Source: Lytechinus pictus (taxonomy: Eukaryota > Echinodermata > Echinoidea > Temnopleuroida > Toxopneustidae). Taken from it: a stretch of 64,000 nucleotides of DNA. The position numbers and the translations under genes were made by a program. The notes beneath the pieces were generated by a model. It searched no databases. It saw only the letters and a list, made by a program, of their open reading frames with translations, and was not told the DNA's origin. The stretch is from assembly GCF_037042905.1 (NCBI RefSeq), contig NC_087257.1, positions 19,550,001 to 19,614,000 on the forward strand, read 5' to 3'. How positions within the stretch are numbered: position 1 is the first letter of the stretch; every line of letters starts with the position of its first letter. Of this stretch, positions 26,101-34,156 are shown in pieces.

Positions 26101-29100
26101 ATACATAGTAGTATTACTCTATTATGTACAATTTCAGTATTGTTTTTTTTTTTGTAGATTGACTGTGATGATGGCGGGTCCGATGAATCAAGATGTCCAA
26201 TCATTGACCCTATACCTGTATGCAAAGCAGCAGGGACGGTCAAGTGTATGTATGGACAGGTGTGTGCTGTAGTATGCAATGGCATCAGAGAGTGTCCAGT
26301 GAATGGTAAGTATGTGGATCAAGTTCATTATTTTAGTTTCCTCCATTTGGCGAAGGAGTCTAGTTCGGGATATGTCTTACATGTAATACACAAGGAACGC
26401 TTCATTCTGTTGAGAGGTGCACTTGTATTGTCTTTGTAGCATGATGATGTGTAGCACTGTTAAAATTATCGTCAACTTATTTTTTCTTCATTTAAGCTTT
26501 CTTCCCAGATGTTAATAAGGCTTAGTTTATTCTTTCCCGACATGGATATTTCCTGCGGTATTTGTGCCGTTTGATATTTTGAATAAAATGCGCCCTTCTA
26601 TAACAATCGTCACCATCACCATGGCAAACTAGATTATATTTCCGCCATTTATCAATATCTGTTCAGATGAATATTTATTGCATTATAACAGAATTAGTTT
26701 TCATGATCAATGAAATGTGGAAGCGTTAAGGCTAGCTAGGAATAATCCTTGCATAAATCGTGTCGTGTAAAATTTCTATGGATAACACATCTTGTCACCG
26801 TAAGACCAATGAAGTACATTTTAGTAAATGGTATATCACGTTTTACCTAAATATATAATAATTTTTTCCTTTAATGTTTTTAACACAGGTGAAGACGAAG
26901 TTGGTTGTCCAGTGACGAACTGTCAGCCATCAGAGTTTGAATGCAAAGACGGTCAGTGTATACCGAGTTCGGATAAATGTGACGGTTACCCGCATTGTTC
27001 AGGTGGGGAAGACGAGATCGGATGTTCTCTGACTAACTGTTTGGCATCGGAATTTGAATGCCGAGACGGTCAGTGTTTACCGGCTTCGGATAAATGTGAC
27101 GGATACCCGCATTGCTCCGAAGGGGAAGACGAGATTGAATGTTCTCTGACTAACTGCTTGGCATCGGAATTTGAATGCCGAGACGGTCAGTGTTTACCGG
27201 CTTCGGATAAATGTGACGGATACCCGCATTGCTCCGAAGGGGAAGACGAGATTGAATGTTCTCTGACTAACTGTTTGGCATCGGAATTTGAATGCCGAGA
27301 CGGTCAGTGTTTACCGGCTTCGGATAAATGTGACGGATACCCCCATTGTTCCCAAGGGGAAGATGAAAGCGATTGCTCGCTACCAATTGTACCAACTGAA
27401 TCTCCTTATCCTGTAACGAGCCCACTCTCTATCGTATGTGGACTGCCATTGTTTTTTGAGTGTCCGGATGGTACCTGCATATCACGTGACCTCCTATGTA
27501 ACGGAAAGGTATGAATACTAAGAGGGCACCATCCAAATATTCACTAATATGGGTGATCAATACGAATTTGATAGAGATTTTTTTATTCTCACATTAAAAT
27601 CCAGGAGAGGTGGATATTTGCTTTTATTTATTCAGGGAGGCGCGAACTATACTGAATTTCGATTTCAGTAGTCCTACCACTATTCTGAAAATGATCGCTA
27701 AGATTTTATTGCTTGGAATGTCCATATCAAATGTCATTACATTTTATTTGGAATTCGAATCGCAACGAATCGCATAGTGTGCGCCGGGTTTCACTTATTT
27801 TTCACAATTTTTGCATTGGTTTTTGTTATTCTTTAGCGCAATGCCCCCACTGACAACAACGAAAAAGATCAATCAATAGGCTAAAATAATTCCAAATCAA
27901 TAACAAAGCCGTTAGGGGTAGAGTCTGTTTTGTTCGTGCGATAATACGAAAAAAAACCTTTTCAATCGGAATGACTGGTGTCCATCCATTTGATGGAATT
28001 GTAATCCTCAACTCCTGATGTAAGCTAGAAGATGCATTCTATATATCGAAGACCACTAACTATCAGTGAATGGACTATGCTAAAAGAAAATTACATGCAT
28101 AAATAAATGAGTATTTTACGAAAACGTTTTGCTGAACAATTCCCGAAATATCATGCTTATCTGAAACGGTTACTTAAGTTACTCTGTAAAACATTCTTCT
28201 TCGTCCTTTTAGCCCGACTGTCCATATAGCGATGCAGATGAGCAACCTGGTAATTGTCAGATCGTTTCTACATGTGATCTTGATGAGTTTGAGGTAAGAA
28301 AATCTTTAAATTGTTGATCTTCAAAAATAAAGAATTTTCGATGATTTTATCAACCAATCTATAAGCAGCTAAAAATGAAGGCTTTAAGAATATTGTTTGA
28401 ACTTAGATTTGGCCATAATAGTCTTCAATTCAAGGTATTATTTCAAAGAGCAGACAAAGTACGTACTACTGATAGAAAGCTAATACAAATAATGATACAT
28501 ATTCTTCTGTATGCCTACTCCATTCCTTACCGAATGAAATCTAAATATATATCAGGAGCATTTATACATCAAGTGACTAAATCGGAAAATAACATAAAAC
28601 AAATTTTCATATGAGGCAACTGGATGACGACTGCTTTTATCAAAATGGCTTTAATTATCTATTGATTTTTCGAAATATACTACAAATGTTGACATTGTAA
28701 ATAAAACAAGAATTGATTATCTTTGAAATATTTAAAAGAGGTAATATGATACCATGGAATATAACGCCATAAATCTTACCCTCTATTTCAGTGTGACGAT
28801 GGGACTTGTATATATTCAGCGCTTGTCTGCAATGACCGAGCTGATTGTTCCGATGAGTCAGATGAAGCAGTAGAACGATGCGGATTCAGTGAGTATACAC
28901 CCGAGTGATCTCAACTTTGGTGTTGGTGCTATGACTCAATGTAACACTATCCACTGTTATACAGAATTATACTAACCGCATTTCAAATAGTTAATACACC
29001 GAATGACCTGAATTTTCAACACCGAATGTATGTAATATTGTTGGGCGATTTGGTGGTTTGTAATCATATGTTCTACTAGCAGATGGCCTAATTCACGAAT

Positions 29101-32100
29101 TGTCTAATACCATCGTTGGTAAATATACGTGATCAACTATTAATGAGGTCCAATCGCCACGTGACTTCGTCTGATACTCACTTGAGCCAACTGCCATGTG
29201 GTCTCATCTTCCCGTGTCCTGATGGTCTAATTTCCACTGATTAGACTAATGTCCACAATATTCATCTAAGCCAGGCAAACGATTTTATATGCAGTCGGCC
29301 CATTGTTGTCAATAATCATTGTTTCACATTGCCCAACACAATTCAGATAAGATCTCAGTCAGTAATGTTCTTTGCAATGCAGACGTTTGCTGAAAGACGC
29401 TAACAATATGTTTAATATTTTAAATTGGGTTTTTCCTGTCCCGACTTGTTTATGACGATTGATAATTGATGTGTTAATATTTTACAAAATTTGATTTTTC
29501 TTCAGTTACGTTGCAACGTTAAAAAAAAATGGTATCTTTTATCCAAGACGCATGCTTAACTCCATCACTTTGATTAGCGTAAGGAATTTACTATATCTTA
29601 CGTGTATTTTCTCAAACTTATCCATGTCTCAGATCTATGTAATTCTGAAGATGGTTTCAGATGTCGAGACGGATCTTGTATACCTCTGTACCAAGTGTGT
29701 AATGACGTCATCGATTGTCCTGATGGAGGGGATGAGGATGACTGTGCTGCAATATGTGAGTTTGGTCAAAACAGCAGGAAGCAAGATAAAGAGAGTTAAA
29801 TGGGAAGAGGACGAGTTCCAAGATAAAGATTAATATGAACCACTCACAAATTGAAAGAAGGAAAGGAATGGTGAAAATGTTGGAGAGCACAGCTTTTATC
29901 TTTAGTACTAAGCTCATTGATCCTTGTTTTAAATAGTTTTGAAAATTACTTGATATTCTTTCTTAGCACTGATTTAAATGAACGCCATTGGCATTTTTAT
30001 CAAATTTTGAAGTTTTTTTTTTTTGGTTTTCCGTTTCCATTCATCATGATCTTTATTCTTCTATTAGCTCAGCCCTTTAATACCCCTTTCTGTCTCTTCC
30101 CACAATCATTAAAAAACTTCAAACATTTTCAACAGAATGCTCTATCAAAATGTGGTTGTGTTTTTTTTTATCTCTCCTTTGATAAGATACTAGACCAGGC
30201 GTGTGTCCCGTACATCCCAACATCGCATACGGAGGAAACAATATCTGCGTCGACAACTGTTTTCAAGATACAGACTGCCCAGAACCAATGAAATGTTGTC
30301 CGGCGCCCTCTGCGTGCGGCCTAACATGTAACAACGTCTTCCTTCCTTCTAACCCGTTGACAGGTATTTTCTACATGTATTTAATTTGATCGACTGTTGT
30401 TATTCAATATATTCAACATAATGAAAACAACACAGGCAGCACAATGTTGAATTGTTTTACGAGCCATGACTACGAACAACACTGAATAGATGTCAATTGC
30501 ATTGCTTAACTCTAAAAAGAGAAGAATATTTTGACATATGAAACGGCTTGGGCCACTAGCTTACCTAAGGGGGGGGGCAGACTGCCCCCCCCCCGACGAG
30601 TCACACTCATGTAAAGGACGTATCCCTGCCCCCCCCCCCCCTGACGAGTCAAAACTGATCCCTGACGAGCCACAAATTGCCCCTCCTTTGAACTTGAAGA
30701 CCTTTTTTTTTTTTTTTTTCAATTTGTTTTCTGGTGCGAAATGTCCTTTACTTTTGGTTGAAAACCTTTTTTGTCAATTTTTTTGGCGGACGAATTTGCC
30801 CCCCCCCCCCTTGGAAAATCCTAGGTACGCCACTGGCTTGGGCCACCCCCCCCCCCCCCCCCCACCGTTCGAAGTCCGACAGTTTCAATGGAGACACAGT
30901 TTAAATTTCATTTGGGGCCCTGCAAATGATTTTTTTTATTCATATATTTGAATTTAGCGTGAAATATGGTCTAGAATACACATAATTATTAATCCCCGAG
31001 GGTAAAAAATTATTCATATTTCAGTTCGTACTGTTCCTTAAAAATGTTAAATTGTTTTCATTGAAATGTCCATGCGCCTCACTCATCTCCCTTCATTAGA
31101 ATGAAAACGATTTAGGGCAGCTGTTTTACTCTTCATGAAATCCTGCGTTTATGCTAACCAAGTAACATTTAAAAAAAATATTTATCATTCTTCTATCAAG
31201 GTTTGGCAGAGCTGGCAAATTTTGTTGAGACTCTTCGTGATGGCCTAGATATTATCAATAATGAAGGTAAGTGTATTTATTTGGTATGTTATTTTATTTT
31301 TGTTTTGCGTCCCCTGTGGCTGGGAGGCGAGAAGCGAACTGAATCTCTATGACCCGCAGGTCTCTTCTATCGAGTTCTTAATTGGTATGATCATAAACCA
31401 AATAGGGATAGCTCCTTCTACCATTCTAGAATAGAAAACGGATAATATTCAATATTTTATCCTTTTTTTAGCTACGAAGCACTGCTTCTATGGTAATTGT
31501 CGGATAAAACGTCCGACAGGTCATTTCAATGAAACGACCCCAGGTCACAACTGGAATATTTTCCAGAATAGGGATAGGGGTTTGGCTAGAAAGTATGGAC
31601 AATTTTCTTCGGTAGTCCTTCATAGTTTCTTCTTCTTCTTCTTAGTATTCTATTTCAGTTAGTCAGGTTGTCGAGTCCTTATGTGCAAGGAAGTGCGAAC
31701 AGAAAAGGGTTTACCTAATTGGAGCTATGGTTTAAGACAAATTGACTATTTTCAGTAATTGTTTCCAATTGCGTGATATTTCGCGGCAGTAACGGATTGA
31801 ATCACTGCCATGTTTATACGATTTTTATTTTTGTAAAACAGTTGCAATCCTGACAGACGACGTGGATGATATAGAAACGCGACTGGAAAGCCTTGAGACA
31901 GATACGCGTCTACTTAGACAGGATGTGGATATCCTCAAGCAACAGGCAACAGCGGGTGACAGACCACAAGTACCAATTTATCCTGCACCATATGAATCGG
32001 AGCCTACCACACCGAAAGTGGTCGAAAGCTATGTCAAACCTTACCAGCCGCAAGATGTTCAGCCTTACAAACCAGACGACGTGCAACCGTATGAACCAGT

Positions 32101-34156
32101 AACCAAACGACCTAACGAACCGGAAGAACCTTACGGGTCTTATAAACCAGAAGAACCGCAATATGTTCAACCTTCTGAACCACAAGATGTCAGACCTTAC
32201 ACACCAGACAACGTTATAACCTATGAGCAAGAAACACCATTGTCTTATAAACCACAAGACGAACCAGAAACCGTCCGACCTTACATCCCACCACAAGACA
32301 AACCATACGAGCCAGAAACCGTTCGTCCTTATGAACCAGAAGATATCCAACCCTATGAAACAGAAACTGCCCAACCTTACGAACCGCCACAAGATGAGCA
32401 ACCTTACAAACCACCTCAAGATGTTAGACCTTACGAACCACCACAAGATGTTAGACCTTACGAACCACCACAAGATGCTAGACCATACGAGCCACCACAA
32501 GATGAAAGACCATATGAACCGCCTCAGGATACTAGACCATACGAACCGCCACAGGATACAAGTCCTTACGAACCACCTCAGGATACTAGGCCTTACGAAC
32601 CACCTCAAGATGTTAGACCTTACGAACCACCTCAAGATGTTAGACCTTACAAACCACCTCAGGCTGTTAGACCCTACGAACCTCCACAAGATGTTAAACC
32701 TTACGAACCACCACAAGATGTAAGACCATATGAACCGCCTCAGGATACTAGACCATACGAACCGCCACAGGATACAAGTCCTTACGAACCACCTCAGGAT
32801 ACAAGGCCTTACGAACCGTCACAAGATACTAGACCATACAAGCCACCTCAAGATGTAAGACCTTACGAACCATCACAAGATATTAGACCTTACGAACCGC
32901 CACAGGATACAAGACCATACGAACCACCTCAGGATACTAGGCCTTACGAACCACCTCAGGATACTAGACCATACGAGCCTCCACATAATACAAGACCTTA
33001 CGAATCGCCGCAAGATGTTAGACCTTACGAACCACCTCAAGATGTTAGACCTTACGAACCACCTCAAGATGTTAGGCCTTACGAACCACCACAAGATGTT
33101 AGACCTTACGAACCACCTCAGGATACAAGACCTTACGAACCACCACAAGATACTAGACCATACGAGCCACCACAAGATGTAAGACCATATGAACCGCCTC
33201 AGGATACTAGACCATACGAGCCGCCACAGGATACAAGACCTTACGAACCACCTCAGGATACAAGACCATACGAACCTCCACAGGATACAAGACCTTACGA
33301 GCCGCCGCAAGATAATAGACCTTACCAACCACCTCAAGATGTTAGACCTTACCAACCACCTCAAGATGTTAGACCTTACCAACCACCTCAGGATACTAGA
33401 CCATACGAACCGCCACAGGATACAAGACCTTACGAACCACCTCAGGATACAAGACCATACGAACCTCCACAGGATACAAGACCTTACGAACCGCCGCAAG
33501 ATGTTAGACCTTACGAACCACCTCAAGATGTTAGACCTTACGAACCACCTCAGGATACAAGACCTTACGAACCACCACAAGATACTAGACCATACGAGCC
33601 ACCACAAGATGTAAGACCATATGAACCGCCTCAGGATACTAGACCATACGAGCCGCCACAGGATACAAGACCTTACGAACCACCTCAGGATACAAGACCA
33701 TACGAACCTCCACAGGATACAAGACCTTACGAGCCGCCGCAAGATAATAGACCTTACGAACCACCTCAAGATGTTAGACCTTACCAACCACCTCAAGATG
33801 TTAGACCTTACCAACCACCTCAGGATACTAGACCATACGAACCGCCACAGGATACAAGACCTTACGAACCACCTCAGGATACAAGACCTTACGAACCACC
33901 TCAGGATACAAGACCTTACGAACCGCCACAGGATACAAGACCTTACGAACCGCCACAGGATACTAGACCATACGAGCCACCTCAAGATGTAAGACCTTAC
34001 GAACCATCACAAGATATTAGACCTTACGAACGACCACAAGATACTAGGCCTTACGTACCGCCGCAAGATGCTAGACCTTACGAACCGCCGCAAGATGCTG
34101 GACCTTATGAAACACAGAATTCCAGACCCTACAAACCGCAAGATGTTAGACCTTGA
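19999..34156 (+). CDS. Gene 2: secreted LDLa-WAP protein with 64-unit nonapeptide tail
   Basis: Exons: 19999-20109, 21235-21301, 22080-22309, 22814-23026, 23983-24121, 25674-25876, 26158-26305, 26889-27508, 28213-28293, 28792-28888, 29633-29755, 30187-30363, 31201-31266 and 31842-34156. The joined length is 4,590 nt, giving 1,529 residues and a stop. Order in the protein: signal peptide (about 1-20), linker, 15 LDLa modules (about 60-677), one WAP four-disulfide domain (about 678-736), a coiled-coil segment (about 737-795), a proline- and tyrosine-rich transition, then 64 nonapeptides (940-1515) and a 14-residue tail. There is no membrane segment, so it is probably secreted. WAP domains are often protease inhibitors or antimicrobial, and LDLa modules bind calcium. 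Tyrosine- and proline-rich repeats occur in structural and adhesive proteins. The combination is unknown to me; a matrix, coat or adhesive role is an inference. Confidence 0.88.
20698..21031. mobile_element. Fold-back element in gene 2 intron 1
   Basis: CATTAATGTAATGTAGAT.CTCC through GGCAATGCGAC, to CACATGTGAACAACTTTCCC (20699-20773), is matched inversely at 20955-21031. The arms are about 76 bp and the loop about 180 bp. A nearby motif GCAGGCACAGACCC (20555) recurs at 46584. Confidence 0.7.
21235..21301 (+). CDS. Gene 2 exon 2: linker
   Basis: 67 nt, phase 0 to 1. It encodes [16 protein letters not shown] and KRNAFG, a cysteine-free linker in the same position as exons 2-3 of gene 1. The acceptor is ttttatag and the donor gtgagt. 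Support is phase agreement on both sides. Confidence 0.7.
22080..22309 (+). CDS. Gene 2 exon 3: LDLa modules 1-2
   Basis: 230 nt, phase 1 to 0. Module 1 runs from [13 protein letters not shown] to DETDDAC and has a long, divergent acidic end. Module 2 runs from CEGFLC to CNDGM and is closed by DEEDC in exon 4. Confidence 0.88.
22470..22565. repeat. Pair of short palindromes in gene 2 intron 3
   Basis: CCATGGAGCTACTTAGTAGCTCCAT spans two perfect arms (ATGGAGCTACT and AGTAGCTCCAT). About 55 bp later, CATGGACCTAC-like arms form CATGGACCTAACTG..TAGGTCCATG, followed by ATGATCATGATCAT. Confidence 0.65.
22814..23026 (+). CDS. Gene 2 exon 4: LDLa modules 2-4
   Basis: 71 codons, phase 0 to 0. It closes module 2 (DEEDC), encodes module 3 (CSADRFQC to GEDESGC) and starts module 4 (CPGDEFRC to WVCDGQ). 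The donor is gtacgt. Confidence 0.9.
23983..24121 (+). CDS. Gene 2 exon 5: LDLa modules 4-5
   Basis: 139 nt, phase 0 to 1. [13 protein letters not shown] closes module 4, and CDDDQFQC to DNCPS starts module 5. The intron splits the glycine codon before the acidic end. Confidence 0.9.
24350..24745. repeat. Degenerate TTGGTC/GTCTAAT array in a large inverted repeat
   Basis: Many 12-18-bp variants of ATTTGGTC, CGTCTAAT and AACTCGTCC run in one direction up to about 24555, then continue as their complements (GACCAAATGG, ATTAGACGA, GACGAGTTGG). A shorter related array lies near 29050-29290 in gene 2 intron 10. Confidence 0.65.
24988..25271. mobile_element. MITE-like element (GGCCCCGTCTTACAAAGA ends) in gene 2 intron 5
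   Basis: GGCCCCGTCTTACAAAGA and TCTTTGTAAGACGGGCCCC are inverted ends. ATTGATCCGATCAATCG pairs with CGATTGATCTGATTAATCG. Intact-size relative of the element at 42931-43482. Confidence 0.8.
25674..25876 (+). CDS. Gene 2 exon 6: LDLa modules 5-7
   Basis: 203 nt, phase 1 to 0. DDEDQDC closes module 5, CKKKEFRC to GEDEEDC is module 6, and CGPNEFQC to FCDNV starts module 7. The donor is gtgagc. Confidence 0.9.
26158..26305 (+). CDS. Gene 2 exon 7: LDLa modules 7-8
   Basis: 148 nt, phase 0 to 1. [13 protein letters not shown] closes module 7. Module 8 ([15 protein letters not shown], then [14 protein letters not shown]) is strongly divergent: it lacks the FxC core and has CNG in place of CDG. It may have lost calcium binding, or bind another ligand. 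Confidence 0.82.
26889..27508 (+). CDS. Gene 2 exon 8: LDLa modules 8-13 with tandem 117-bp units
   Basis: 620 nt, phase 1 to 0. GEDEVGC closes module 8. Four consecutive modules of exactly 39 codons follow, three of them nearly identical. Then comes a proline- and serine-rich spacer ([13 protein letters not shown]) and the first half of module 13 ([14 protein letters not shown] to CNGK). Confidence 0.92.
26909..27376 (+). repeat. Four tandem 117-bp LDLa units in gene 2 exon 8
   Basis: Units begin at 26909, 27026, 27143 and 27260, each of 117 bp (39 codons, one LDLa). Units 2-4 are nearly identical at DNA level and share LASEFEC and [12 protein letters not shown]. The first unit differs more ([14 protein letters not shown]). 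They point to recent in-exon duplication or gene conversion. Confidence 0.9.
28213..28293 (+). CDS. Gene 2 exon 9: LDLa modules 13-14
   Basis: 27 codons, phase 0 to 0. [15 protein letters not shown] closes module 13, and CDLDEFE opens module 14. The intron lies directly before the next module cysteine, as at two sites in gene 1. Confidence 0.85.
28792..28888 (+). CDS. Gene 2 exon 10: LDLa module 14
   Basis: 97 nt, phase 0 to 1, encoding [13 protein letters not shown], then [17 protein letters not shown]. The donor is gtgagt, splitting an asparagine codon with exon 11. Confidence 0.87.
29633..29755 (+). CDS. Gene 2 exon 11: LDLa module 15
   Basis: 123 nt, phase 1 to 1. It carries a complete LDLa module from [14 protein letters not shown] to DGGDEDDC, then AAI. 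It is the only module of this gene held whole between two phase-1 introns. The donor is gtgagt. Confidence 0.88.
30187..30363 (+). CDS. Gene 2 exon 12: WAP four-disulfide-core domain
   Basis: 177 nt, phase 1 to 1. It encodes [16 protein letters not shown], then [21 protein letters not shown] and SACGLTC: eight cysteines in WAP order, including the CC pair and the RPGVCP start. WAP domains are mostly protease inhibitors or antimicrobial. Two in-frame acceptors lie 12 nt apart (exon start 30187 or 30199). The upstream one is preferred because it supplies the RPG that normally opens the domain. No matching WAP exon is seen in gene 1. Confidence 0.85.
30540..30860. repeat. Poly-C-rich repeat in gene 2 intron 12
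   Basis: Runs of nine or more C occur five or more times, interleaved with CTGACGAGTCA motifs, and the stretch is bounded by TTGGGCCAC on both sides. The proline-rich frame across it is a by-product of C runs. Confidence 0.7.
31201..31266 (+). CDS. Gene 2 exon 13: coil exon
   Basis: 66 nt, phase 1 to 1. It encodes [21 protein letters not shown], with heptad-like leucines. The acceptor is ttctatcaag and the donor gtaagt. It corresponds to gene 1 exon 14. Confidence 0.75.
31842..34156 (+). CDS. Gene 2 exon 14: coil, transition and nonapeptide repeat tail
   Basis: The terminal exon of 2,315 nt starts in phase 1 after ttgtaaaacag and ends with TGA at 34154-34156. Its first 40 codons continue the coiled coil ([30 protein letters not shown]). 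Next comes a transition of loose PYxPxxVQPYEP units (31979-32383), then the exact nonapeptide array, then a short tail ending in [10 protein letters not shown]. Confidence 0.92.
32384..34111 (+). repeat. 64 exact 27-bp units encoding PPQDxRPYE nonapeptides
   Basis: 1,728 bp equals 64 units of 27 bp without any indel. The variable residue after PPQD is mostly T or V, sometimes A, E, N or I. The last residue is mostly E, sometimes K or Q. Each unit has three prolines and one tyrosine and is close to charge-balanced. Blocks of 8 units (216 bp; copies at 32521 and 32737) and 16 units (432 bp; copies at 33191 and 33623) recur, showing multi-unit duplication. A proline-rich extended, possibly polyproline-II-like, stalk is expected. 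Confidence 0.95.

Noticed and set aside
30538..30951. Proline-rich 137-codon frame
   Set aside because: Created by poly-C runs in an intronic repeat.
31910..33985. Long antisense open frames (268 and 370 codons) and a second sense frame across the nonapeptide array
   Set aside because: A 27-bp unit without stops in any one frame keeps that frame open through the whole array. The products are monotonous ([13 protein letters not shown]) and lack start or splice context.
26909..34111. CRISPR-like array
   Set aside because: The repeats are coding tandem units without unique spacers, in a eukaryotic gene.
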